Shown: positions 1 through 9,311, numbered from the stretch's first letter. The stretch: 64,000 bases of DNA from Enterococcus sp. BWR-S5 (GCF_016745255.1 NZ_JADOEQ010000010.1:1-64000), one strand, 5' to 3'. The notes: generated from the sequence alone by a model not told the origin. Translations and numbers: made by a program.

Positions 1-11
1 TAGAAAAAAAT

Positions 12-113
12 AGAGAGATAGCGGTTGGCGGTCTCTTAAAAAGCTCCCTTGAAGGGAGCAGCAAGTAATGAGCCCTTCTAGGGCTATTAAAAAGCCACCC
101 GCTATGCGGGTGG
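12..113. other. Cluster of four short hairpins, possible structured RNA
   Basis: Four inverted repeats follow each other closely: AGAGA/TCTCT (12-36), GCTCCCTT/AAGGGAGC (43-59), AGCCCT/AGGGCT (71-85) and CCACCCGC/GCGGGTGG (95-113). On the minus strand the second and fourth are each followed by a T-run, so they resemble terminators or a compact structured RNA read leftwards, out of the window. Structured RNAs are known upstream of some abortive-infection genes, and hairpin arrays also occur at IS200/IS605 ends; neither can be decided here because the left neighbour is outside the window. Confidence 0.4.
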
Positions 114-527
114 ATAATTACTTTCATTCATTTCGTCAAAAAGTGAAATTTTTCTGTAATTGACGATTTTCATTATTTTTTGTGAGCACAAATTTGAATA
201 CAGAAATACCAAAACGACGACCGAGTTTAGCAGATTAGAGGTTGGGTTGTTAAAATGGGAGAAAAACCCAATCCATGTACCTATGTGTGTATAAAGGACT
301 GATGACGAACTTTCTAAAACCATTTTGGAAAGGACAATCGAGGAAATGAGAATAGATAAACGAGTTACTTAGAAGGACAAATGCAATCTCGAAATTAAGA
401 ACTTTATAGCGAATCGTAGAATCTTTTCAGTGAGAGAATATTAGCAGTTTAAGAAGAAATATCCAAATGATGTATCTGGCTTATAGGTCATCCAATAAAG
501 ATTTGATTCTATGGATTGGAGATTACT

Positions 528-848
528 AAAACAGTAGAAAATGCTGACGGAACCAAATTAACTGCGTCGCAGAAAAAAATGAAAGAAGAACAGAAAATAG
601 AAGAGAAGTAGCTCCTAAAGGCTATGAATGGATCTTAGTCTATACAAAGGTACAAATTAATACAAAATGAAGACGGAAGTGACGATAAGAAAATTAGCAG
701 TGCTTCAATATATCCGGCTTTGGATTATAAATCGATGGTTGGATATATGTGTGAAGGATACATTTCAGACTATACAAAGATAAGGGATAACGTACGAATA
801 CGGTTCAATCCATTAACAGGTGACTATGTAACATTTGCTTTGGAATAA
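528..848 (+). pseudogene. Remnant of a secreted or lipoprotein-like gene, frameshifted
   Basis: Three consecutive frames give a readable protein-like text: a Lys/Glu-rich stretch (528-608), then a segment beginning VAPKGYEWILVYTKVQI (608-667), then a segment ending NPLTGDYVTFALE before TAA at 846-848. The text jumps frame near 608 and again near 666, so at least two frameshifts have occurred. No start codon or signal peptide survives. The Tyr-rich beta-strand-like tail resembles small extracellular domains of Firmicute lipoproteins, but I do not recognise a family. A rho-independent terminator follows at 885-913, as expected for the 3' end of a former gene. It is most likely decayed cargo of the accessory block. 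Confidence 0.45.
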
Positions 849-884
849 AGAAGAAAGTAGTCTGAATGTTCAAGATATTTAAGG

Positions 885-913
885 AATCTCACTGATTTTT
901 AGTGGGATTTTTT
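885..913 (+). terminator. Rho-independent terminator after the remnant
   Basis: The arms AATCTCACT and AGTGGGATT flank a short T-rich loop and are followed by a T-run. Confidence 0.75.
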
Positions 914-993
914 GTACTAAAAGATATTAATTTTACTGTCATAATTTTAGTTATACAGTATAATTAAATTAAGTACATTTGAAATGGAGAAGT

Positions 994-2468
994 ATGGATA
1001 TGTTTAACTATGCCAGTTTAAATGATGTAGAATTTGAAGAGCTGTGTCGAGATGTTATGCAACGAAAATTAAATTTGGAATTAAGAACTTACTCATCTGG
1101 AAAGGATGGAGGAATAGATTTTGCAGATGACGAATTTCCACACAAAGTGATAGTTCAAGTGAAACATTTCGGATAATTGAATACATTACTAAAAAAAGAG
1201 TTTTAAAAAATATTAGCGAAAAAAATTACTATAATTTTGTAATTGAGAATCTTAATTTCCCCAATAGGATTTGGGAAAATGAATTTTCAAAAAGAATTGA
1301 GGCAATTGACAGACATTTTATGTTGGTTTTGTATTCATTGACCGATACTGTTGTAGACTATCAGGTTTTAAAAAGATGTTTTGAAATGAGAATCAGTGGT
1401 ATTCACAATCTGGATACTAGCATTAACCAGTTTGAGTTAGTATTGAGCAGGCTAAATGGATCAATGATTACAATTTTTGATAGTAAAGGTAACAAAGTTA
1501 TAGGTGTATCAAATCCATCCGTAAATGATTATTTACGGAAAATATTTTATGATAATCAAGTTGAATTAGAGAGGATGAAGGAATCAATTTTACACTTTGA
1601 ACAAATCTTTCGATGCTATGATCAGGAAGATGCGAATAGAATTTTGAAAAAAATGCTGTTAAACGAAAAGATACTAGAGCTCGAATTTGATTCTTTTGCA
1701 GTAAAGACTTATATTCTTTCGGTTATCGCTACAAAAAATAGAGTTATGAAGCCTGGTTATCAAGTATATATAGATAATTTTTTAACTAGCTATGAATCGA
1801 AAATAGCTCATCTATACAGTAAACAGGATATGTTATCAGATATTTTCATGACACTATTGGAAGAAGAGCTATATCAATATTATAACATTTCCAAGTATCT
1901 CTCAAATAGGGATAAGTTAAAGCAAATAATCAATAAAATTGAATTAGAAGATCTTTCCACTATAGTTAATAGGCTATGGAAAAAGTTACATGAGAAGCGA
2001 GTAATGCATCTTGGTAATATAAAAGACTATTTAGCATTTTTTAACGAAACTATTCTTGAAAAGATATCAGATTGGATGATGAATCTTTCTATCGCGGAAA
2101 TATTAGATAATACGGATATGGAAGATGTTGTCAATGATAACAAAGAAATCAATTCTGATGGGGAAGTAGAATATAATGAATACGAAATTGAGGAAGAAGC
2201 AAAAGATCAGATTAAACAGTATTGTATTGATGAGATAACAAACCATTTAAAGCCAATCAAATTTATAAACTGGGAGCAAGTAGAAGATACAATAGAAAAA
2301 TCGGATATTTTAGACATAGATTTTGATGATATTGTAGTAGAGATTTATGATAACTCAGATGATGAAGAACTATATACTCCTGAACTTTTGAAAGAAGATC
2401 GTGCAAGATTAGAGGCACAAGAAAGTTTGAATTATCAAGATGAAATAGATTCAATTTTTGACAGATGA
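994..2468 (+). pseudogene. Broken restriction-endonuclease-like STAND defence gene with its NTPase core deleted
   Basis: The first part (ATG at 994 or 1000 after GGAGA) encodes a restriction-endonuclease-like N-terminus: FEELCRDVMQ, then GGIDF, then VIVQVKH, which fits the PD-(D/E)xK pattern. It stops at TAA 1174. From about 1170 the +1-shifted frame is open to 2468 and starts RIIEYITKKRVLKNI, followed by a W..EF and LVLYSL pattern and SNPSVNDYLRKIF. From memory of the family, RIIEYI and NPSV-DYL sit after the STAND ATPase in nuclease-nSTAND3 proteins. The Walker A and B region that should lie between is absent, so a deletion appears to have joined the nuclease end to the post-ATPase part out of frame. 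The C-terminal half is 380 residues, mostly helical and acidic at the end. The gene is probably dead, although the C-terminal frame could still be translated from an internal start. Confidence 0.7.
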
Positions 2469-2572
2469 AAAAATCAGTTTGATTAATTTTATAGTCAAAT
2501 AAAGAATTAAATTCATATTGTTTAAAACGTTAATGGATTTAAAGAGTTAGAAACTCAATGAGAGGAGATGTC

Positions 2573-4549
2573 ATGAAAAAGATTAAAATTGCAGATGTAT
2601 CTACAGAAGTCGCAGAAAAAAACTTTTCAGAACTGCTAAAAGATAATAAAACTTATTTTTTAAATGGTCCTTGGGGATCAGGAAAGACTAGATTTACAAA
2701 AGGAGTAGAGAGAATTTCAGATAAAGATTTCGTTTATCTTGATCTATGGAATATAAAAGATGATCGAACTGTAATAAATATAGCTTTTGACAAGTTTACC
2801 AAATTGAACCCTACTATTTTAAAGCTAATTATTATTTTATGTGTAGGACTTTCTTTATTAATGACAGAGTTTACAAATTTAGGATTTGTAACTTTACTAA
2901 CGAACTGGGGATTGGATGGACTTATTAAAATATTTGGAGTGATTGCGTTAATAGTTGCAACTATGCAATTTCTACAGATTAAATCAGACCAGATTTATGT
3001 ATCAATATTTAATAGATGTAACTTCATTTTCAGTAACAAAGCATTGATAATTGATGATTTTGATAGAATTATTCCAGAAAAACAAGAGGATGCATACAAA
3101 TTATTTAATATTTTAAACGGGAAGTTACCAATTGTGTTTCTGGGTGACTTTACAAAGATCACTAAGAACGGAGATAATTATTTACAGAAAATAATTGATA
3201 GGCAGATTGACTTGCCTTATGCATTACATCCAAAATCTATTTGGAGTAGCTATTTTATCAAAATAGAAAAAAAGTTTGAGATAGAAATGTTAGAAGAATT
3301 AAAAGCTATTTTTATCAATGAAAATAGAAATATACGAGAGCAAATACACTTTAATGATTATGTCAATTTGGAATTTTTTGAGCGAGAAAAATTTGGACAT
3401 ATTCAAATAAATCAGCAATTAACGGTAATTTATTTATACTTATTTCATAAAGATTATTACCAGCAGCTACTAAATGGCTGGATACCTGAATTTCAAGAAA
3501 AAATAAGCAGTGATTTACCTAGTGAAAATTTATTCACTGTAGCAGACCAAGACAATATGAAGTTTAAAAATGATCTTGAAGAAACAATTTATCAAATTCT
3601 ATTTAATAATACAGGTTACCCAGCAAGTTTTGGAGAAAATAGACAGGGTTATTTCATTTTCGAAACCATTTCAAATTTAAGTATTAGTGAAGCGGAAAAC
3701 ATGTTGGAAGATGATGCTAAATTGAAAGATTACATTATTAAATATGGAAAAAGTAGTGATGACTTTTTCCAATTTGTAATCAGTAAATATAAAGAATGGT
3801 GGCCTCATACTAATCAAGAAATATTACTGTCTGATATGAATGGTGAAAAGATAAATTTGACTAGTGAAATAGTTCGAATTGAAAGAGTAGCGTTTCAACA
3901 ATTAAAAGATAATAATCAGTCGAATTTGATAGACTTTATTGTGCAAGAAATACAAAAAAGAAACCAGCTTTTTCTTAGTGCTAACAGTGATCTTGAGAAT
4001 GCTAAAAACACGATTGATTTTTTTGAAACTAATTATTTAAACTCATTTGAGTTATCTCAGAAAATATACTTTTATGATCATTATAGGTTGATAAAGTTTT
4101 CTAATTTAAAGGAGCTATTTCATAATGATGCAAAGGACATCTTAGAAGAGGATGAACGATATCAAAATGAAACTAAGAAGCCTTATTTGCTCATTCTAGC
4201 AACTCTTGCTGAGAAAAGGAATTGGATATATTCGAATCAGTGGAGTCAGCAAATAAAAAAAAGGATTAGAGAGTTAAATGATGTAGATCTCATTGAGTTT
4301 TGGCGTTTGATGCGAATTTTTCAAGTGAAATACAAAACCATCTCAGATTATGAGACTAATCGACTTTCAGAAATAGAGCATATAACAATAGTAGAAGGTT
4401 ACTATCCAAGAAAAGAGATGAGGGAAGAGGAACAGAATTATAGAGATTTAATAGATTTTAGTTTATTTGAAGAAAGACTCAATGAAATTGCTGGAAAAAT
4501 AGGTTTTGAAATCATATACATCAGTAAAAAGACACAAGATAACAAGTAA
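2573..4549 (+). CDS. KAP-family P-loop NTPase with membrane insert
   Basis: A 658-residue NTPase. Walker A is GPWGSGKT (residues 32-39) and Walker B is ALIIDDFDR (about 157-165). Between them are two hydrophobic segments (about 82-100 and 118-132), the hallmark of KAP NTPases, in which membrane helices are inserted into the P-loop domain. ATG 2573 is chosen because AGGAG lies 6 bases upstream; an in-frame ATG at 2558 would overlap that site. The C-terminal 400 residues are helical and charged without a recognised motif. KAP NTPases are known from plasmid and phage-defence settings, where they are thought to work as membrane-linked sensors or effectors. The gene lies 104 bp after the broken nuclease/STAND gene and 226 bp before a NACHT gene, all on the same strand, which supports a defence role. 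No frameshift is seen. Confidence 0.85.
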   Translation: MKKIKIADVSTEVAEKNFSELLKDNKTYFLNGPWGSGKTRFTKGVERISDKDFVYLDLWNIKDDRTVINIAFDKFTKLNPTILKLIIILCVGLSLLMTEFTNLGFVTLLTNWGLDGLIKIFGVIALIVATMQFLQIKSDQIYVSIFNRCNFIFSNKALIIDDFDRIIPEKQEDAYKLFNILNGKLPIVFLGDFTKITKNGDNYLQKIIDRQIDLPYALHPKSIWSSYFIKIEKKFEIEMLEELKAIFINENRNIREQIHFNDYVNLEFFEREKFGHIQINQQLTVIYLYLFHKDYYQQLLNGWIPEFQEKISSDLPSENLFTVADQDNMKFKNDLEETIYQILFNNTGYPASFGENRQGYFIFETISNLSISEAENMLEDDAKLKDYIIKYGKSSDDFFQFVISKYKEWWPHTNQEILLSDMNGEKINLTSEIVRIERVAFQQLKDNNQSNLIDFIVQEIQKRNQLFLSANSDLENAKNTIDFFETNYLNSFELSQKIYFYDHYRLIKFSNLKELFHNDAKDILEEDERYQNETKKPYLLILATLAEKRNWIYSNQWSQQIKKRIRELNDVDLIEFWRLMRIFQVKYKTISDYETNRLSEIEHITIVEGYYPRKEMREEEQNYRDLIDFSLFEERLNEIAGKIGFEIIYISKKTQDNK

Positions 4550-4772
4550 GAAAATCTTCAGGGGTACCTAATTCATAATTTTTAATACGTTTAATAGAGT
4601 TATGTATAAAGTTTTTTTAGTTAGCAGAAGTTAATATACTATTTTTCCAATATTAATAAATATTAACTGAACAGACATTAGTATTACAAGATGATTATTT
4701 TAGAGTCAGTTGATTATACAACGAATGATCATTTCAATTAAAATATCAATATTTGAATAAATTGGAGGAGTA
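4550..4772 (+). other. AT-rich intergenic gap before the NACHT gene
   Basis: It has no credible gene. It contains the small palindrome AATATTAATAAATATT (about 4652-4667) and probably the promoter of the NACHT gene. No terminator is obvious after the KAP gene, so read-through is possible. Confidence 0.4.
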
Positions 4773-4775
4773 ATG

Positions 4776-6713
4776 ATGGTTTTAGAGTTGATAACCACGA
4801 CTTTACTTGCATATAATCTAGAGCAACTAAGTGAAGGGATAGTAAATGAAGCAGTTGGGAAATGGGAACAATTTGAGACTAAATACAATAAAAATTTTAA
4901 AACATATTTCCAACGATGTGAAAAAAAGTACAGAATTATTAGAACAATTCTTAATGATAGAGAGCAAGATCTAATTAAAATTTACCAGCCTACATCCTTG
5001 TTTCAAGAAAGAGAAGAAATCAAAGCGGATAAGTTGTTACAGTTTATTGATAATATGAATTATGTTTGGATCACAGGACATGGAGGACAAGGAAAATCGA
5101 CTTTATTAAGGTATTTAATGCTAAAGATTTTATTTGATGAAAAAAATAGTAAACAAAAAATACCAGTTTATGTAGAACTTCGTAAATTTAACAATGAGAA
5201 ACATGAACGAAGAAAATTGTCTAAATTTATTTATAGCGAGATGAATACTTTGGGCTTTGATTTGGGGTACGATCTATTTGAGTTCATGTTAAAAAAAGGT
5301 CGATTTCTATTTCTTTTTGATGCATATGATGAAATTATTTCTGCAAAAAACCAGTTGTTTATGTTAGAATTTGATGAATTTATGACTAAATATGATGAAA
5401 ATAACTTTCTCATCACCAGCAGAAAGATGCCCACAGGAAATCTAGAAAATGTTGTTTCTCTCTCCCGCTTAGAATTAAAAGGATTTACAAAAGCTGATGC
5501 TATCAGCTTTATTAGGAAAGTCGAATACCTTCCTGAAATTAAAGAAGAATTTCTTGCTCAATTAGATGAAGGGCTTTATGAAAAATACAAATCTATAGCA
5601 TCTAACCCTTTATTGTTAGTTTTAATGCTGAAAGTTTTTAAACAAAATCCTAATTTCCCTAAAGATATCAGTAAATTTCTAATTGATGCGTTCAAAGTTT
5701 TATATGAACAACATGATGCTGCAAAACTAAGTTATCAAAGAGAATACCGTTCTAAGTTTAATGAAGAGCAAATGTTACAGTTTTTTTCAGCATTTTGCTT
5801 TATTACTTACTTTCACTCTAATGCTCAATCAAAAGAATTTTCTGAAGAAACAATCTCAACATATGTCAGATTAATAATAAAAAACTATTCTTGGGTAAAT
5901 CAAAAAGCTGAATTTTCTGAGAAAGACATTATCTATGATTTCAAAGTTTGTCTATGTTTGTTATACGAAGAGGGTCAAAATTATTATTTTGTGCATAACA
6001 TTTTTCAAGAATTTTTTGCTGCATATCATATTTATCAATTATCAGAAAGAGGGAAGAAAAGTTTCTTATCAAAATATATTCTCTCAAGTAATGGTAAACT
6101 ATTTTCTAATGTTAGGTTATTTACAACAACTTTCGATTATATTTATGAACTAGATGCTTTCAAAAATACTAAGTCGCTTGATTTAGAAATTTTATTACCA
6201 TTGATTGAGTCTGTTGAAAATAGTGAAAACTTTATAGATTTCCATCATTACTTTATCTACACCTTTGATGTAAAGAAAAAGGGGAGCAATCAATTCGAAT
6301 TGTACATGTCTCACAATTCAAATCATTATAAAAATAGAGTTCGACAAGTTCTAATTAGATTGAATTTTAAGCATAAATATGGAAATAATTATCCAAATGC
6401 TGGAGGAATAGCGCTGAAACCACTAATAACTTTAAGTAAAGGTGAAATAGTTAATTTAGTAAAACAATCTAATTATAGCAAAGATGATTTAGAGAAATAC
6501 TTATCAACAATAAAGGAAAATAGTTACCAAAATTTCAGATTTGAACTTGATATGGAAACTATTGAAAAAAATCCAGTTCTTTACACTCTAGTTAAAAAAT
6601 CGGCAAGATATAAAAGTATAGCAGAATTTGATCCACTGAAGATAGAACTTTTAGAAGAACGAAGAGAATTTGAAAAGGAAGAATTGTTTTTTTTCGAGTA
6701 TGATGAATTCTAA
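4776..6713 (+). CDS. NACHT-domain NTPase, bacterial NLR-like (STAND) protein
   Basis: A 645-residue STAND NTPase. Walker A is GHGGQGKSTLL (residues 101-111), Walker B with its acidic extension is FLFLFDAYDE (about 177-186), the arginine-sensor-like strand is NFLITSRK (210-217), and the winged-helix region carries SNPLLLVLML. This order fits the bacterial NACHT family, several of which are anti-phage proteins. The first 70 residues (LLAYNLEQLSEGIV, then a charged helix) look like a short effector or adaptor segment, not a known toxin domain. The C-terminal 300 residues should act as the sensor. GGAGGAG lies just upstream; ATG 4776 has the better spacing, ATG 4773 is possible. A terminator follows at 6798. 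It is intact, unlike the nuclease gene at the left of the block. Confidence 0.88.
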   Translation: MVLELITTTLLAYNLEQLSEGIVNEAVGKWEQFETKYNKNFKTYFQRCEKKYRIIRTILNDREQDLIKIYQPTSLFQEREEIKADKLLQFIDNMNYVWITGHGGQGKSTLLRYLMLKILFDEKNSKQKIPVYVELRKFNNEKHERRKLSKFIYSEMNTLGFDLGYDLFEFMLKKGRFLFLFDAYDEIISAKNQLFMLEFDEFMTKYDENNFLITSRKMPTGNLENVVSLSRLELKGFTKADAISFIRKVEYLPEIKEEFLAQLDEGLYEKYKSIASNPLLLVLMLKVFKQNPNFPKDISKFLIDAFKVLYEQHDAAKLSYQREYRSKFNEEQMLQFFSAFCFITYFHSNAQSKEFSEETISTYVRLIIKNYSWVNQKAEFSEKDIIYDFKVCLCLLYEEGQNYYFVHNIFQEFFAAYHIYQLSERGKKSFLSKYILSSNGKLFSNVRLFTTTFDYIYELDAFKNTKSLDLEILLPLIESVENSENFIDFHHYFIYTFDVKKKGSNQFELYMSHNSNHYKNRVRQVLIRLNFKHKYGNNYPNAGGIALKPLITLSKGEIVNLVKQSNYSKDDLEKYLSTIKENSYQNFRFELDMETIEKNPVLYTLVKKSARYKSIAEFDPLKIELLEERREFEKEELFFFEYDEF

Positions 6714-6797
6714 ATATTTTTTGCTGGTAGACGCTTATTAATAATTTTTACAGCATGTTGATTGCTATCAAAGAAAAAAATCTCATTTTCATATTTT

Positions 6798-6832
6798 AAA
6801 CCGTATCTGATTCTCTAGATATGGTTTTTTAC
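6798..6832 (+). terminator. Rho-independent terminator after the NACHT gene
   Basis: AAACCGTATCT and AGATATGGTTT form an 11-bp stem with one or two G-T pairs and an 8-base loop, followed by T6. Confidence 0.7.
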
Positions 6833-6891
6833 TGTGTATACAAGAACAAAGAAAATACTCAAATTTTTATGAGGACATCCTAAAAATCTAA

Positions 6892-7188
6892 GTGGATGAC
6901 TTCTACTTATTTGTTTATCTTGACCCACCTAAACGAGGTGCTCTATTTAGGCGCGAGTATGTAAATAATCACGTTAAAAAGTGTGTAGCTCTTTGTGGTA
7001 TTAAGAAGCCTTTTCAAACACACTTAGCCCGACATACGATGGTCAGTTTAGTGGCAGAACATTGCAGTTGGGATGTATTGAGAGTTCGTTTAGGACATAC
7101 GAATAAAGCAACATCAGAAATTTATCGCCATCTAACTTCAGAAGAACGTTTAAAACCATTAGAAGCTTTTAAATATTTAGAAGGCTAA
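6892..7188 (+). pseudogene. C-terminal remnant of a tyrosine recombinase/integrase
   Basis: The 98 surviving residues carry the catalytic end of a phage-type integrase: HLARHTMVS (the HxxR box), RVRLGHTNKATSEIYRHL (the LGH box and the nucleophilic Tyr). The first catalytic Arg and the whole core-binding domain are missing. The frame is closed by TAA immediately upstream (6889-6891), and the only possible start is GTG 6892 without a ribosome binding site. Integrases of this family are about 380 residues, so three quarters is lost. It marks the right end of the 1-7200 accessory block and suggests that the block arrived on an integrative element that can no longer excise itself. Confidence 0.85.
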
Positions 7189-7561
7189 GGCTGACGACAT
7201 TTTAATAGATTGACTATAAAAATGATTATTCCGAAAATCTGTGGAAGCATCGTGGAATTAGGCTTTGTAAAAACATGACAAAAATTGACATTAGTCAACT
7301 GTAGTCAAATTTAAGTTGAAAAATCAATAATACCAGTTAATAGAATGACTCTCGCACACAACAAAGAAATCCGTCGTTAATTCATTATTATCGAATGAGA
7401 TTGAACCCCTTGAGAAATCAAGGGGTTTTTTGTATGTATATAAAATAATCATTGTTATCTATATATATTAGTTTAAGACTATTAACCAGATTTTTTTCTA
7501 GTACAGAAAACGCAAGAGCTCTTAAGCGTTCTTTTATTTTTTATCTGTTTTTCAAGGTGAA
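7189..7561. other. Intergenic junction region with possible former attachment site
   Basis: No gene is supported. Near 7288-7305 there is a direct repeat of TAGTCAA separated by three bases, of the kind seen as arm sites beside integrase genes. At about 7349-7380 a short frame reads TLAHNKEIRR and then stop, which could be the captured 3' end of a target gene in an attachment site, but I cannot identify that gene. A terminator stands at 7404. Confidence 0.3.
7404..7432 (+). terminator. Rho-independent terminator
   Basis: AACCCCTTGA and TCAAGGGGTT form a perfect 10-bp stem with a 4-base loop and T6. No intact gene precedes it, so it may have belonged to the gene interrupted by the integrated element. 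Confidence 0.8.
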
Positions 7562-7615
7562 TTGACAAATACTAGCGTTCACTAGTAAAATAAAATGAAA
7601 CTAGTGAACACTAGT
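7562..7615 (+). promoter_or_regulatory. Promoter with two TetR-type operators
   Basis: The -35 box TTGACA (7562-7567) and -10 box TAAAAT (7586-7591) are 18 bases apart. Two 16-bp sites, ACTAGCGTTCACTAGT (7571-7586) and ACTAGTGAACACTAGT (7600-7615), are reverse complements of each other except at one base. The first fills the promoter spacer, the second covers the start-site region. A TetR-family gene lies second in the operon below, so these are most simply its own operators. Confidence 0.8.
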
Positions 7616-7669
7616 GTTTGTTTGAAAAGATTCTTTACACTAAAAACTATGTCAAAGGAGGCTAAGGTA

Positions 7670-8482
7670 ATGGAGAGAAAGCTGATTTCAGAAGGGAATA
7701 CCGCAGAGGTTTTTGAGTGGTCGAATAACAAAATCCTAAAGCTATTCAAATCAGGTTTTACTGAAGAGACATGCAAAAAGGAATTTATGATAAATCAGGA
7801 GCTGGCAAAATCATTATCCAACCTGCCTAAAGCTTTTGAAATGATAGCTATAGATGACCGACCGGGAATCGTCTACGAAAAAGTTTCAGCACCAACTTTG
7901 CTTGAGCTGTCACTGAAGAAACCTTGGAACATAAAGAAGTATGGCTTGAAAATGGCTCAAATCCATTTCACTATCCATCAAAAAGAGGTTCTTGGGGAGT
8001 ATATTCCCAACATGATAACGACGCTATCCACCAGTATTTCTGAATCTATCAAGTTAGACGTGAAAGAAAAAGAACGAATTCTTTATAAATTATCCCTATT
8101 GCCTGTTCAAAATAGAATTTGTCATTTTGACTTCCATCCAGATAATATCATGTATACAAAGGGGAAAGAAAAAGTTATTGACTGGATGACTTGCTGTAGC
8201 GGAAATCCACTAGCAGACGTTGCAAGAACTTCAATGATGTTAGAGCTTGCTGTCATTCCTAGAGTACCTGCCATCATCAATCAGCTCATTTCTATTCCAC
8301 AAAAAATAATGAATCGTGCTTACCTTAAAGAATACTGTAGACTTTCTAAACAAACAATTCCTGAAATTGACGAATGGCGCCTAGTCATTATGGCCTCACG
8401 ATTACAGGAATGGCTGCCAAAACAAGAAGCAGATACATTGTTAAAGAAGGTAAAACTGCTGTTGAATGACGAAGCTGACTAG
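7670..8482 (+). CDS. Aminoglycoside phosphotransferase-family kinase
   Basis: A 270-residue protein kinase-like fold enzyme. The N-lobe has EGNTAEVFEW as a nucleotide loop and ILKLFK with the ATP-binding Lys; the C-lobe has CHFDFHPDNIMY, the Brenner box with catalytic Asp and Asn, followed by VIDWMTCCSGNPLADVAR with the metal-binding Asp. This is the APH/choline kinase family. ATG 7670 is chosen because AAGGAGG lies 8 bases upstream; a longer reading from 7595 would translate the operator region. The substrate cannot be inferred; small cytosolic amines, sugars or antibiotics are all possible. It is the first gene of an operon with a TetR regulator, under two operators, which suggests induction by a small molecule, possibly its substrate. 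Confidence 0.8.
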   Translation: MERKLISEGNTAEVFEWSNNKILKLFKSGFTEETCKKEFMINQELAKSLSNLPKAFEMIAIDDRPGIVYEKVSAPTLLELSLKKPWNIKKYGLKMAQIHFTIHQKEVLGEYIPNMITTLSTSISESIKLDVKEKERILYKLSLLPVQNRICHFDFHPDNIMYTKGKEKVIDWMTCCSGNPLADVARTSMMLELAVIPRVPAIINQLISIPQKIMNRAYLKEYCRLSKQTIPEIDEWRLVIMASRLQEWLPKQEADTLLKKVKLLLNDEAD

Positions 8483-8532
8483 TAGAGTCAGCGCCGGCTA
8501 AGCGATACGATGAAAAAACGGAGGGAATTATT

Positions 8533-9150
8533 ATAAAAAATACAAAAGAGCTTATATGGAAAGAAGCGCTAAATCTATTTTCAGAACACGGATATGAAGG
8601 AGTTTCAGTAAAGGAAATTGCTAAAGCTGTCGGTATAAAGGACAGCTCACTTTATAATCATTACCAGAGTAAACAGGAAATATTTGACACGATTTTAGTT
8701 CAGGTCACTGATCGGTTGAAAAATGCTAATAATACCTATGTCTTCCCTATAACAACAGAAACAATCAAAGAATATGAAAATACTGATGTACAGGAGTTGG
8801 CACAAAGGTACATTGATTTGTTTGAGTTCTATTTACAAGACGATATTGCGTCTAAGTTTAGAAAAATGCTAGTCATCGAGCAATATTCCAGTCCTCGTGC
8901 AGCAGAGCTGTTCAATGAAATATTTATTGATATGCCGTTAAATTATATCACCATTCTTTTTACTGTGTTGATTCAGAAGGGGAAATTTATTCACACAGAT
9001 GCATATATTATGGCATTAAACTTTTATTCACCACTTTTTTTACTTCTCTTCAAAAGCGATTCAGCAACGACTGAATTTGAACAACTAAAGAGCATGTTGA
9101 CCAATCATATTGAAGTGTTTATTCAAAATCATGGGAATATAGAAAAATAG
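8533..9150 (+). CDS. TetR-family regulator with an ATA in place of the start codon
   Basis: A 205-residue repressor-like protein. The N-terminal helix-turn-helix is intact: ALNLFSEHGYEGVSVKEIA, then VGIKDSSLYNHYQSKQEIF. The C-terminal 130 residues are a ligand/dimer domain. The frame is open from 8479 but has no ATG, GTG or TTG before TTG 8716, which would remove the whole DNA-binding domain. GGAGGG (8520-8525) is followed after seven bases by ATA AAA AAT ACA, exactly where an ATG would be expected (KNTKELI after the start). I therefore place the start at ATA 8533; ATT 8530 is an alternative. Either the codon is a weak natural start or a G-to-A change has damped expression. It lies 50 bp after the phosphotransferase gene and probably controls the operators at 7571 and 7600. 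Confidence 0.75.
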   Translation: MKNTKELIWKEALNLFSEHGYEGVSVKEIAKAVGIKDSSLYNHYQSKQEIFDTILVQVTDRLKNANNTYVFPITTETIKEYENTDVQELAQRYIDLFEFYLQDDIASKFRKMLVIEQYSSPRAAELFNEIFIDMPLNYITILFTVLIQKGKFIHTDAYIMALNFYSPLFLLLFKSDSATTEFEQLKSMLTNHIEVFIQNHGNIEK

Positions 9151-9311
9151 CTGGTTTAGTTCTTTTAAGGTACACAATCCTATATATTTAGAAGTAAGTG
9201 ATGTCGTGCTTACTATTGTTATTGTACAAGTAGTTGCTTTCATAGGTTTGGGGCTATCTATAAGGAATAAAAGTGAAAAACAGTCATCATAGATATTCGG
9301 AGGTGCTTATT

